From Hirudinaria manillensis (Eukaryota; Annelida; Clitellata; Hirudinida; Hirudinidae): DNA of 64,000 bases. Positions 49,630 through 63,101 of this stretch are shown here, in pieces. Under the pieces are notes generated by a model. It saw only the letters and a program-made list of their open reading frames with translations. It did no database searches and was not told where the DNA came from. Location: assembly GCA_034509925.1 (NCBI GenBank), contig CM067527.1, forward strand, positions 6,938,501-7,002,500. Reading direction: 5' to 3'. The position numbers and the translations under genes are program-made. Each line of letters begins with the position of its first letter. The stretch's first letter is position 1.

Positions 49630-50247
49630 ATACAAAGAAAGGAAAAGTTGGAATCAAACATCAGTGAATCTGATGAAACAGAATGTGTATCTGTACCTTC
49701 TGCTTTATGATTCTGCTGAACTTTTCCATTCCTAAGTCTAAATCTGCAAATACGCGTAATCGAAAATAATTATATAAGAAACTTTTTTTTGATAAATATT
49801 AATAAAAGGCCAAATTTCCCTGTTGTTTGTGCTAAATCGTGGAATTATGGGACAATGGCATGGTCAGAATTTTGAAATTGGTGAATTTTACTCTTGTGGT
49901 TTGTGGTGATCCTCTGCTTTTCTCCCTCAAAGCTAATCGCTTAAAGAGGAATAGTGACGGAAATAAGGAGAAATGCCCTGTATTTTACAAAAAACAAATT
50001 TTCTATATAAATATTCTATTAAAATATTATTAATAAGCAGATAATGGGCATAAAGTAATTTTGGTCAAATCAACTGAGGTCACTTTTAATCATTTCTAGG
50101 TATTAACAAACAAGCGAGCTATTTAAGTGGCGACCAAACAAGATCAGATCTGAAAAGCTGTTTTGCCCGTTTTGGAGACATTATTTGGGCTTTGGACTGT
50201 TGTAAGCCAAATTGCCTGCTCAATCTGGATAATCTATAGAAATCGTA
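49630..50247. promoter_or_regulatory. Intergenic DNA upstream of FIG4
   Basis: The 618 bp between the AKR copy 2 stop and the FIG4 start must hold the FIG4 5' UTR and probably its core promoter. No TATA box, Inr or CpG-rich core is obvious to me. Confidence 0.3.
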
Positions 50248-53200
50248 ATGGCTAGTACAAATAATCCAGCTCCAGCAATCGAAACTCCCCCTATAATCCA
50301 ATGTCCACTCATTGGGTCAATACAGAAGATCGTCGTCTATGAAACAGCATCGGTTAATATAAATAATTTTAGGATATGACATCTCATGTTTTAGAACCTG
50401 TGGTTTTATAGTTTTATGATTCTGCTTAATTAATAATGTTTTGATTATTGATTATGCTTGATTAATTTAGTTTTTAAAATATGAAACATATAATGTGTGT
50501 GATTGTTTGTGAGCTTTAGGAGTAATTTGGATCCTGGGATTATTTTTATCCTGTTTTTTTATTTCATAATTTACAAATGGTTGAGTCAAATATTCCATTA
50601 TCATATATATTCCAAATATATAAGTCCATTAAATAGAAACTCATGACTTAAGTAGCCAAATGTTAACAAAAGCAACAGGTTGGCCAATAGGAATTTTTTG
50701 TTCATTTCAAAAACTTTGATGAAAATGAGTACCCAAATAACATGTTGTCCAAATGCAAGTATTTTACATTGCACGTGCTAACATTGCTCAATCAAAATTA
50801 TCACTAATAAAGGTTATAATTCAATGATTTTAATAATCCTGAGAGTTTTTGGCAATGCCTGCCAATCTCTCAATGGAAATTTCACCATTATCATCTGCAT
50901 CCTAGCATGTTATTATCATCGTTATCATCACCAGAGGTTCTATCTGGTTGGTTCGAACAACATAGAGACGAGGTTCAAGATCCTGAAGATCGATCGCATG
51001 GAACCGAAAGAACTCATCGTTGACAGTGACAATGTGAGCAATTTTTGTTGGATCAAAAAAAAAACTGTTAACTGTAAATAATCAATTAACCTTGGCATTC
51101 TGAGTTGAGAGTAACTCGACTTGATTAATTATATTGACTGCTCAATAATTATTCAATGTAACAATGGAAATAAAATTATAATAGTTTGTTTATCATAGAC
51201 AAATGATCATGTCACTATTAGCTACTAATGTTTACAACAAAAATCATGATGGAAGTCATGTCGATGACTGATAAATAATAATGAGAAAGGTGATGTTTGT
51301 GATGATAATGATGACGATCTTCAACCAATCACTGTCAGCTGGAATACACTAGGAAGGAGATTAAGGACCTGTTACGCATGATCGACCTAGGTAACAGACC
51401 GAAGAATCAAACTACAAAAAGTGGGGGGAAACCTGTCCCCGGCCTCAAGAGGATCCACTCGGCATTCGGAATCGTGGGTAAGCAACACCGGGGTTGAATG
51501 GTGGTGTAGATGGTTGACATAAAAGTGCTGATGATTAGGATTCTTCTTATCATAAATAAGCAATCCAATAGCTACCAAAACTAATTTCCATTTTTATCAT
51601 AATTATCATGGTCATTACTTTTATCATTGTCATCATCATCACTGCCATCATCATCGTTATCGTCGTCGTCATCATTGTCATCGTCATCATCATCACTACC
51701 ACCATCATCGTCATCATCATCATCATCACCATCATCATCACCACCACCATCATCGTCATCATCATCATCATCAAGGCTTCATGAGGTTCCTCGAGGGCTA
51801 CTACATGGTGCTGATAACCAAGCGCAGGAGGGTGGCAGAAATAGGGACTCACACCATTTACAAGGTCGAAGACACGTCCACCATTTACATTCCCGCCGTG
51901 TCCAATAATAAGAACTTCCATCAAGATGAGCAGAGGTGGGCTGATCAGTTAATTAGTTATTTGCAGCAGTCGCTCGCATAATAATCGATCGCACGATCAG
52001 GTGAGCAACCGATTGGCTGATCTGAAGGATTGCTTCAATAATTTTCAGGTACCTCAAGACTTTCCAGAATGTTGACCTGTCCAGCAATTTCTACTTCAGG
52101 TGAGTGAAGCTCTGGCTTTTCAGACAAACAAATTTTTATGAATGTTTCAATTAAGTTGTTTATTCTGCTGCATGAAATTCAGTTGAGTTATAATTGAACA
52201 AGTTAAGTAAATATTTGGACATGCGATGCGTTTGCAAATGTGATGCTATGTTTGTCATTCAAGCACTTGCACTCGGGTGAATGTCGATAGGTGATGGTAG
52301 ACAGAAATTAGCTCTTAGTTAATGGTTGTTATTTGCTGAATCTTAAATTGTTAAATCCTTAATTAAAATGTTTTCTAATTTATTCATTTAGACCAAATAG
52401 AATCTTGTAATATCTGCAGCCAATTGTATTGTTGACAATTAAAACGATATTATTATTCATGAACTCCAATTCGTATTTCGAACCTCGAGAATTTTCGACA
52501 CATGAGAACGTTGTTTACAACTCAAACCAGCTACAGTTACGACCTCACCAACTCACTCCAGCACAACATGACCTCCTGCCATTTGACCCCGACCGAACTC
52601 GACGACCTCTGCAAGGACGAGCCCTCGTCGCCCCGGGACGCCGTCCGTCAAAACTCCGGAGCTTCGAGTTCGGTGAACCGAGACGTCGCACGTCACGAAG
52701 GACGTGCTCCGTCGAACGTCTCTGCCTCGAGCGACGACCGTCGAGAAGTCAAAAGCGACTCCGCGTCGGAGGTGGAGGGCGTCGAAGATGCCAAGGATTC
52801 CACGGCGAATCTACTCGCCGAAGAGGAGGACGAAGACGACGATTGCTCGTGGAAAGGAAACGACTCTCCTAGTAATGATAATGGTCATGTGGCAGCCGAT
52901 AAAGAAATGCTTCAACTGGACATTTCAGGGCCAAAGTCTGCAACTTTTAAAAACAACTCCGACTCCAAAATGTCTGACAGAAACGACAACAACTGCAATG
53001 ATGACAACAACGAGGATGGAAAAGGAAAAGACAAAAAAAGTATCTTCATTGAATTATGACTTGGACGTTTGATTTTTTTATCCTTTCTGAACATGTGCAG
53101 CAAGCAATCATTTTAAAAATGTTTTTTCTCTAGAATTACATAAACATCTGATGTTGATGTTGGATGTGGTGATCTCACAGGTGATATTGATATTGATATT

Positions 53201-54690
53201 GATGTTCCCCTTTTAGAAGATCAATCAGCATATGTTGGGGTCAGGGTACCCCCCTGCAAAAAGTTTGTCTGGAACGAATACCTGCTCAAAAACGTCGTCG
53301 ACATCCTCCAATACGATTGGATACTCTACATCATCCACGGATTTGTCGGCCAATCGAGTGCGTTCTTTTGAAATTTGAAAAAAAAAGACATAAGAAAAAA
53401 TGCGTTGATTTGTGGTTTTGGCAAATCTAATTTATTATGATTATGCGCATGTTAATGATTACAAGTTTTATAAGGCCGTCGCATTCATAGGTCGGTGTTA
53501 TTAATTAGATGTTTCCAACTGTTTTAAACAATAACAATTCTCTAATTTTTATTGAATTCTCGTAAATATTTCAACATTTATAAAGTTTTTTCCAAACATC
53601 AGATAAAGCAAGCTTAGCTCCTTAGCTCATGCAGTCAAAAATGATGTGAAATTATTGATGCACCATCCTTTATTTATGATTGTTAATTATTTTCAAAGAT
53701 ATCAACGTCTACAACAAGAACATTTACCTGGCGCTGATAGCAAGAAGATCAAGCAAGTTTGCTGGGACGAGGTTTCTCAAAAGAGGAGCAAATTCAGAGG
53801 TTGGTTTTAACAGCAGTCAATTTGTGATTTATTTCAGCAGAATGTCTTACATGGTCTGTTGACACTGGTCCCTCTTGGTTCATTTTTTCAATTCAATTAG
53901 TATATTATGCGGTTCATTACTCGGTGTGGTATTGTCAGGATAGTTTTGGCAAGCTAATGTTTGACAGACCATAGCATGTATACTACATGTATTACAGTCC
54001 TGAAAGCCAACAACTTGCTTGCCACCTCCTCTAGCTGTCTGTATGAAATTGTATAAATTAATCTATATTTAATAGATTTAACATTCTACTAAATGTATTA
54101 TTATATTTATATTAGGATAACATTGCTGTTATGTTCACCAATAATATCCAATAATAACTGATCATATTTCAAAGGGTTCGGTGGCGAACGAGGTGGAGAC
54201 CGAGCAGATCATATTCGACGGGTCCCTCACCTCCCCGGAAAAGATCAGATTCACCTCCTTCGTTCAGATCAGGGGCTCCATACCTCTCCAGTGGTCCCAG
54301 GATGGAAGCGTCATGGTGCCCAAGCCACCCATAAACTGTGAGTTTCGAGTTGGTGATCATTAAAACTCATAACGAATGTTGTTGTCGTAATAATTACAAA
54401 TGTTAAATTAAGAATCAACGCATAATTTGTTCATCTTTAGTTCATTAATATTTACGATTTGTTCAGTGGACCAATCAGATCCCTACGGTGCAGTGGCAGG
54501 TCTACATTTCAACCAATTGCTTTCCAGGTTTGGCTCACCAGTGATTGTCCTCGATCTGGTCAAGGTGAGAGTTTGGCATATTGGTTTCCTTCAAACTAAA
54601 ATTGATATTATGTAATGAATGTCTGACAAACTAATAAGTATTAATGATAAATGGTAATATGGAAAATGAATTTTGATTACATATGAAAAG

Positions 54691-54732
<42 letters not shown>

Positions 54733-57700
54733 GTAATAATAAAGGTAGTAATAATAATAATAACTATAAAATTATATCGACCTGGTGATTGTAGAAAAAA
54801 GAAAAGAGACCTCATGAGAGCATAATCAGCGAGGAGTTTGTGACCACAATCCAATACCTCAACCAGTTCCTGCCGACGGAGCACAGGATAAAATACGTCG
54901 GTTACGACATGGCCAAGATCAGCAAGAAGTAGGCCACGACGTCACCACTGCCGTCATCGTCGTCGTCGTTGTCATCATCATCATTAACTTAGTCATCGTC
55001 TCGTTCATTGTTATCCCGATCCTCGTTCTCTCCGTTGCCTGCGTTGACGTTTGTTCGCCATTTTTCTCCTCGCTTCAGGAAGAACATGGACATATTCAAG
55101 AAGCTGGACGTCATAGCCGAGTACTGCCTGCGCAGGACGGGCTTCTATCAGAGCAAGTCTGGCTTTTATTCTGACCGGCTGAGGCCAAACAATAGGTCTG
55201 TATGTGTTTCTTGCTATTTACTTTGTTCGTTTTGTTATCGTAATTATTATTATTATTACTATTATTATTATTATCATCATCATCATTATTATTATTATTA
55301 TATTAATAGCTATACCCATGCATTTCTGTGGCTCAATCTGATTAAATTGAAAAGTAAGAAATGAAAAAGCAAACATTTTCTACGTAAAAACACTCGTCTA
55401 ATCAAGTATAACGTTGTATCAAAATTTCAAAGCAATCAGTGAAGAACTTTCAGAGGAAAAATGATAAGACAAAAATGTACAGTTAAATTTTTATTTATAT
55501 AGATTATTATGGTGACAGGCATATAATTATTATAGCAATTACTATTGCCAACAAAATCGTTTTCATTGGCATTTTCATCATCCTGTAACTGTTATCCATG
55601 CCAACATCGCAACATTGATATTACCATCGTCGTCGTCGTCATCACCAGGTGCCAAGACTTGTTGGCCACCCCCAGCGAGGGAGGCAGGAGGCAGACTGGG
55701 GTGGTTCGCACCAACTGCATCGATTGCCTCGACAGGACCAACACGGCTCAATATGCGATCGGGAAGTGTGCACTGGCCAAGCAGGTGGTTTAACTCCTCG
55801 GTCGATCACTGTGTTGATTGGTTTGATTGATATTGGGCTGGGTGTAAGTTGATTGGCACGGTTGACTTGTAAAGGTTGAAATGACCAAAGCATTAATCAT
55901 TCATGATAAGCTTATAACTAATTGTAACCATAATTGACCTTTGATCTTTGAACCAGTTGTACTCTCTTGGTGTCCTTGATGAACTCTCCTTGGACTATGA
56001 TTCAGACTGCATAAGGTTGACTATTGCAAATGCTTTCAATGGATTTTTTTAGAATGTAATAAATTTATTTATTATATGTAAATTATGATAATTTAATTCA
56101 GTCGTTATTTTAATGATTATCATCTTCTAGTAATAAATGAAGAATAAATTATGATGAGGAAGGATGAAAGGAAGGTTGGAATGTTGATTGACATTTGATT
56201 GGTTAAATATGTAACTTGGGACAAATATATTTAATCTCTTTAAAATGTAAATAGCATTTTATTAATAAAGGCAGTTAATTGTCATTTTTCTTTGACAATT
56301 ATCCCAGCCTCCATTAACATGTTTTGTTTCATTATGATGATAAATTAAATAAAATTAAATGAAATATATTACAATTAATATCAATTGATATTGGAAATGG
56401 AAATAAATCGAATCCTTCAGAATGATGGAGCACATGTACGAAGACCAGGGGGACACGTTGGCCCTGCAGTACGGGGGTTCCCAGTTGGTCCATCGGATCA
56501 AGGGATACAGGAAAGTGGCCCCTTGGACTTCCAGCTCAAGAGACATCATGCAGACCTTGTCCAGGTATTACAACAACACGTTCTCAGGTGAGGAACTGTT
56601 TCTAAAGTTGTTGTTGTTGAGATTTCAATTGAAGCGCTGTTGTGAGATTAACCTGCCAAGTTTGAGGTTATGAAATGATTCGATAAAAGTCGATTATGCA
56701 GGTTTTTCATAATATTCATCATTTATTACGACAATAAATTTTGTTCGATCTACGAGTCATTCGTTTAATAATTCATTGAATTATTTTCTTTGTTAAGATC
56801 GATTAATTGGTCAATCAATCAATTAATTAAGTTAATGATCTCTTTCCGATGGAAATCAGACTCTGACAAGCAAAACGCCATCAACCTGTTCCTCGGGAAG
56901 TTCGTGCCCTCCTGCGGTCAGGCCAGCATCTGGGAACTTTCGACGGACTTCTACCTCCACAATAAGAATGCTGTTGACATTACTGCTAGGACCAAGAGGA
57001 GGTGGTGATGATGATGATGGTAGTGGTGGTGGTGGTGATGATGATGATGATAGTGATGATGATAGGATGGGTGGATGAAAGGAAGGTTGGATAAATGAAA
57101 AAATAAATGGGTGGATGGATGTTTGGTAGAGGATGGCCAAGGAAGGATGCTTGGTTGAATGATGATGCCAGATTCTTTGCTTTTCACATGTGATGTTTGT
57201 GCTGGTGAATATTTTAATGTATGCCTATCTGCTCATTAATTATTCAACAGCTACTCTATGTGGTGGGATGACCAAGTTTTGAACTGCCTTCCTTATGCCT
57301 ACCATGATGGTTCGTACCCAGGGGAATGTTTGAACAAGATTATTTTGTTTAAAGCATCATCATCATCATCACCGTCGTCATCGTTGTCATCATCATCATC
57401 ATCATTATTATTTGTTTAATAAGGTAATTATTTAAACATATTCATAAATGACTAAGCATGTGCCATGTGTGGCATCCACTATAATTTATCTTAACCAGTC
57501 GTAATGTAATTTAATTAGAGATACCATTTTGATGGGTTTATTTTGTAAAATTCGTGTTTTAATTCTAAAAAAAAATCAGAATCAAAAGGTCTCGGGATCA
57601 AAAAGATCATCATCAAAACCCACCCAGGCGACGAACGAATCGACCTCAACTTTGACCACTACAAGCCCTATGAACTCACGACCTTTGGCGATCTCTTTGT

Positions 57701-58170
57701 CTTCAACATGGCCAGCTCAGTCAGGTTAACTAATTTATTATTGTCATTTATTTATAGCTATATAATGTTAAATTTATAATTATATTTGTTGTGGCTTGTG
57801 TTTATGCAGCATTAATAATTATTTGTAAAATTCCCCTCAGAGTAGGTTTTTAAATGTCTCCTGTTGTTGTTCTATCCCTCAGAGACTTCATGCCAAAATC
57901 CTCGTCCAACTACAGTCCTTTCTGTCCCAGGCTGAGAACTGGCAGGAAGCATGACCAGTATGGGTGAGTTATTGAATGATTGGCGTTCATTTAAATCTAT
58001 GGTTATGTTAAATCCATCAATAGATATATGACCCATGGATTATTAATATTAACATAATCAACATTCCTTGTATTAAAATAGAACTTGCAATTGTTGGTGT
58101 AATTCTTTTTAAACTTAATTACTACCAATTTAATCCAATTTATTTATGTATTTGTTTATTTCTTTAATTT

Positions 58171-58206
<36 letters not shown>

Positions 58207-59722
58207 TTGGTGATTGTTATTATTCTTTTTAAAAATTCTATGTAAGATTTAGTAGCTGTATAATGATGAAATTTTATAACTATCATTGATAACGATGCTG
58301 GTGATGATGATGATGGACTTATTTTGCACCTATCGACCTCCAGGAAGAAGCGGGAGGCGAATCCGAACGTCAGCGGGAAGGACTCGACGGGTTCCTCCGC
58401 GTCGACGGGTTCCGAGGGGAGCCTCAGTGGGAGTGAGGGGTCGGACATTGACTGGGGAGAAGATAAAGAGGAGGTGGATGATGATGATGATGTTTATTAT
58501 TATTATTTTATTTTTATTATTATTGATATTGTTAGCATTGTTTTTGTTTTCTCTCAGCCTGTTATTATCTATTGACCTGATGCTAGCTTGGGATTTCTCA
58601 ATTCTCCTTTCAATCATGTGTTATTTAAATAAAAGCATAACTTATTCAATACGATTTTCACTTTAATTCCAAACTTTATGGAGCTGATCATGCAACTAAC
58701 TTCTGATGATGATGATGATGATGTTGATGGAATGCAGAGACTTTGATGCATGAAATGGCTGCAAGGATGGAACCCTAATTAGAAACATTTGAAACTCATC
58801 CTAGGTTTTGAAGGTCTTGTCCTTCCTCAGTGCAGACTCAAACCTGCAGACGACAACATCCAACGACAAGAACAAGACGATCGACGACAAGAGCAACAAG
58901 GCAGTCGACGACAGCAACAACGAAGAGGAGTTCCGTGGGAAGTTGAAGGTGGAAGGATTTTAAAATTTTCAATTTTTTAGTTTTTAATTAGTTATTTAAT
59001 TTATTTGCTTTAAATATTCTAGAAATTTTATTGCATTTAAGCAATTTAATTATACTTTTATTGTTAGAAATTAGAAGAGTTTGAATGAAATGTATTCTTC
59101 TCAGGAAGCCTTCAAGGAGAGATACGGAGTTTCCATCGAGGAGCCGAGTCCCAAGAACATGGACATTTACAAAAGGTTGGCGTTTGAGATGATGATGATG
59201 ATAGTAGTAATCGTTAGGCCATCTGTGGTTTGAATGAAATTAATGACAATTTAAAGCTGGCTGAAATGCATGAAATTCATTTGCACTTCAATATTTACTT
59301 TCAGGTATGCATCGAATGGCATGCTCTACAGTAAACAGTGAGTTCAACAATTGATTGATTGATTGATTGATTAATAGTTCAAACAAATTGGCAATAGTTA
59401 TTCACAAATGACCTTTCACCTTTCCATCAACAGACGATTCGATGGATCGGCAGAAACAAACTCAAACCCCATCTATCTCGAAATCACGAAACCTCGGGAA
59501 CCCAGTGCGAGGTCTTTGCATCTTTACGAGGACTACGTTCGAAAGGCCACCGAAGGTCCGAAGGCACCGTCAGAGAAGTCCGTGGAGCTGTACAGGGCTT
59601 ACGTCGACACCATCGAGAAGGGGATGACCTCTGGCCCGAGGTCTTTTGCCCTGTTGACCTCCAATGAGACCAGGTGTCTCGTGACTGGAGAGGATTTCAA
59701 AGGATATTCTGGTTTCAGTTGA
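50248..59722 (+). CDS. FIG4: FIG4 polyphosphoinositide phosphatase (SAC domain)
   Basis: Known family role: with VAC14 and PIKfyve it controls PI(3,5)P2 on late endosomes, removing the 5-phosphate. I built 24 exons that keep phase throughout (1,090 residues): 50,248-50,352; 50,935-51,033; 51,339-51,477; 51,776-51,935; 52,049-52,099; 52,531-53,039; 53,217-53,357; 53,699-53,799; 54,175-54,337; 54,467-54,564; 54,795-54,928; 55,079-55,195; 55,649-55,784; 55,957-56,015; 56,421-56,587; 56,860-57,001; 57,251-57,309; 57,580-57,724; 57,883-57,963; 58,344-58,473; 58,805-58,948; 59,105-59,175; 59,305-59,337; 59,434-59,722. Diagnostic motifs are FYLVGSNN near the start, [18 protein letters not shown], the CX5R catalytic motif [12 protein letters not shown] at about residue 629, [12 protein letters not shown] and the [13 protein letters not shown] region. 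The start codon has G at -3 and +4. Exon 6 carries an acidic, Ser/Asp-rich insertion of about 150 residues, making the protein longer than the roughly 900 residues usual in vertebrates. AATAAA occurs at 60,050 and 60,401. Confidence 0.95.
51605..51775 (+). repeat. ATC/GTC array ending at a FIG4 acceptor site
   Basis: About 170 bp of ATC, GTC and ACC triplets run without a break into TCATCATCATCAAG, the 3' splice site before the exon at 51,776. No separate polypyrimidine tract is present. Confidence 0.85.
54685..54770. repeat. (AAT)n in FIG4 intron 10
   Basis: AAT units interrupted by AAG and GTA, within an intron of about 230 bp. Shorter ATT runs occur in intron 12 (about 55,250-55,305). Confidence 0.85.
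57002..57065 (+). repeat. GTG/GAT array starting at a FIG4 donor site
   Basis: The intron after exon 16 starts GTGGTGATGATGATGATGG. A separate ATC run lies at 57,355-57,410 in the next intron. Confidence 0.85.
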
Positions 59723-61358
59723 AAGGATGGAATAAATAATGCAATGAATTTGGTTTGTGACTTGAATGTGCCATTTATGTGTGGTGTTGGTGTTTATTCT
59801 GTAATGTTAGTTGTGTACTTGGAAGTCCAAAGTCAATTGTTTTTAAACATCTATGCCTGTGATTTTGTGACTGCATTTAGGACCATTGGTTAGATAAGTT
59901 TTTTGATCTTTGTGACTGTTTGCATTTCATATTGATTCCATTAATAATTTTGTTGTTATTGTTATTAATACCATGGTTATTGTGAGGAGAGTATTAATTT
60001 TTACCAGGATTTAATCTGATCTATAGTTCTTTTTCCAATCTGCCCAACAAATAAAAATCAAATGAACATTTAGTCAGCAGTTTTTGCAACAGGGAATTCT
60101 TCGTTTTATGTCGATTTGTTGATGTCTTTGCCAAAAGAAAATTAATTCATATTCGGGAAAACAAAGCCTTTATTTTGGAACTTTTTCAGAATTTCTTGAG
60201 AATTATTAAATTCTAATTTTTATTGCAACTTAAATTTAAAAAAATAAAATCATTCGAGGCAAAAGAGTATCAAAATGGTTGGAAGTTCCGGATGTAATTT
60301 GGCATCTTGCTCAGGGATTGTTCATGATCTTTTCTAAAAGTATCATCATCATCATCATCGTCTGATAATTTAGTTTTGTTTTAAAACTGTTGTAAAATCA
60401 AATAAACTTTCTTATCCTGCACTTAGTAATACCAAAAATAATACTTCATCACAATTATACTAGGAAAATTAAAATGAAAAATTGGCAAGTAGTGATTCAT
60501 AAGATCAATTTCCTTTTCAATATCTAAATCATATGAAGCAGACTACCTGCTATGATTAGTCCCATTATACCCTCAAATCCTGGGATTAAACACTGGATTA
60601 ACAATTTACCTCGACACAATATATTCAATTTTTCTTATGCTCCTGTATATAATTATTCATTTAGTTTACGTTCCCTATTTTATTGTAGAAATAAAATTCA
60701 AAGAATGTTCTAAGATGTTCTGAGGCTTGATCGTCATTTGATGGGTGCAACATGTGTCAATGCATCCAAATTGCAATTTGCTAAAATTCAGGTTTCCATT
60801 GAATTCTTATCCTTGCGACTTTTTTTAGTAATAATAATAATAATAATAAGACCAGACTTTTCGGCTATTGCTTGCAATAGCTTGTGAATAAACAAATAAT
60901 AATAATAATAATAATAAAAAGTTATTTATAAAAAGTCATAGATGCGAGCATCACGGGCTTTTTCAAATAAGCACTAAATTTAGCTCAAATTCAAACATAC
61001 TTTGATACAGTGCGAGGTTCCTCGGTCTTTTGAGTGCATCGCCAGATATTTTCATTGTATCTATTGCTCCAGAGGATTTTCTAATCCTGTAGACGTGCCT
61101 AGGAATCGAAATTATTGGCTGCTAGTTCGGTGGCTTGCACTTTACCTTAGTAATGGTGCTGGCATTGGTGTTGTGTTCGCAACTCACTATGTAATGCCAT
61201 TGCAGAAATATTAAATTGATAGGGGTAATTAGAAAATCAGTTTTTAAAAAATCTTATATGCAATGCAGTGGAATCGTTACAACAGAATTCTTTTGGGCGT
61301 AGACCTTTGATTAACTGTTAAAATCGATCTGAAGCTCTTTAAATTAAGCAAACTTGGC
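59723..61358. other. Intergenic region between FIG4 and the minus-strand gene
   Basis: Two convergent 3' ends. AAT runs flank a short segment at about 60,850-60,890 that contains the palindrome GCTATTGC-TT-GCAATAGC followed by GTGAATAAACAAATAATAAT, which resembles a retroposon 3' tail. Otherwise I see nothing. Confidence 0.5.
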
Positions 61359-63101
61359 TCACTCTTTCATGGACATTGTGAAATAGATGTACTTGTCCCC
61401 TATGGCCATGTCTTCAACATACCTCTCGATTGTTGAGAATAACTCCGGTTGAGGATGTGGCAAATTGCCATAATAAATATTGTTTAAAAACACAAAGTAG
61501 ACTTTTTGATCTGAATTTAAAATTTGTCATTTGAAATGAAAATTCAATCCAAACTAAATTACCAGCACTAGTTGTAGGCAGTTAGTCGTCAATATTTTTT
61601 ACGCTTCTTTTTAATAATAATAATAATAAAGAAAGATAAGTTTAGTAATAATAATAAGGATTTTAAAAAAGATCTAACCTGTCCAATCAATCCGAATCAT
61701 GTTGAATTCTCTGTCGAAGGTGATGACTTGGGTGACGTCTTCCGAAGTTATACTATACTTCGATAGGGATGATTCACCCCTAACGAGGGTATTAGCCATA
61801 ATCCATAAGTGGCTGTTGATCAAATGTTATTTTTAAAATTAAATTTATAAAATAATAACAAAGAGGCTGCTTTAGTGCTTCATTTTATCGCAAATAACTT
61901 TCTAACATGACCTCATCATTACCTAACATATTAATGTTATAGCTATTACCATTTGGAACATCTCGTGCAAGTGTTACATGGATCCTCTAGTTTACCACTG
62001 GCATCCACTTCCTTGGGCCGATTTTTGAATGCCTTTTATCCGGCACGTCAAAATCAAGGACACCAGGGGGCAGCATGAGAATATAGATTGTACATGCATG
62101 TAGGTTAGTTCAGGGGGTCGTATGGGTCACGTGGGTTGTCACGAAGGCCTGAGAGGGCTTACCCGCATTGAAACGGTTTTCTTTCTAATGTAAAATAAGC
62201 TTGGAATCGATTGATAACGAATGCTTAACTCGTCATGTGATATGGGCGCCATGTAGTTGTACATGTTAACATCATTAAATTCTTTCGTTGATATGTTGGT
62301 CAGTTTTTCCAAATCCATCTTTGTGATCCAGGGTCTACCGAAGTGCGTGATGTAAAAGCAGGAGGAGTTTAAGGCAAAAGATATTCCGCTGACTGCGAAC
62401 GGATCTGAAAAATTGTTCGACGTTGTAGATATTATTCATTGAAATGAAATGAACAGCTTGAATACTTAAAATTAATTGTTGATACTATGCAATCAACATC
62501 AAAAGAGATCCAATGCATACGATCCACGGTGAAATTTTTCTCCTGCACTTCGCCATTTGTCCAATCGATTACAGCAAACTGCTTCGATGCGAAATATTTG
62601 ACGAAAACCGCTTTCCCATCCGGTCTCAGGGCCATGAACATAGGGTACCTGAAGGTATTGTCCGGGCCCTTGGAGCTCTGCTCCATAGCGATGACATTCT
62701 GCTTTCTTCCATCGAGACTAACCTGTCTCAGAGAGGTTGGTTGCTCCACGTCAAAGACAAGCAAGAAGTTGTCTTCAAGGAATCCTGGAAAGAAGTTCTT
62801 TTCACTTCGATTGCTATTATAATATAAAATTGAAAATACTGATAAAGAAATTAATGTGTAATAATAATAAATAATAACAAATGGATTTATAAATACACCA
62901 AAATTTAAAAGTCGTTTCTAAAAAAATCCTTTGTAGGAATTTATTTGCAATAAATAAAATATAAATTAATAAATATTTAAATTTAAATTAATAAATTTAT
63001 AATAATAAATAAATAATTTATTTAAGAACCAATTTACATTAATTTTACTTGCCTTTTGCGCGGGCCACCCACAAAACGATGCATAAATTTATGGTTAGCA
63101 T
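61359..63101 (-). CDS. Secreted protein, possibly beta-propeller (Yellow/MRJP-like)
   Basis: Proposed exons on the minus strand: 63,101-63,053; 62,784-62,521; 62,404-62,230; 61,812-61,679; 61,510-61,359. They keep phase and give about 257 residues. The first exon encodes a hydrophobic start MLTINLCIVLWVARAK that looks like a signal peptide. Later segments include LVFDVEQPTSLRQVSLDG, YPMFMALRPDGKAVFV, VSGISFALNSSCFYITHFG, HLWIMANTLVRGE and IYFTMSMKE before the stop. The spacing of repeated hydrophobic strands and the LWIMANTL segment recall Yellow/major royal jelly proteins, which are beta-propellers, but the chain is shorter than their roughly 400 residues. Intron 1 uses a GC donor (GCAAGT). 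The exon 2 and 3 donors were chosen to maintain phase and are less certain. Function unknown. Confidence 0.6.

Noticed and set aside
50935-50960. GGTTCGAAC, a B-box-like match suggesting a tRNA
   Set aside because: It lies inside FIG4 exon 2, and no cloverleaf surrounds it.
62010-62180. Possible extra minus-strand exon (MLPPGVLDFDVPDK)
   Set aside because: An open stretch within an intron of the secreted-protein gene, but including it breaks the phase I found and no donor/acceptor pair fits.
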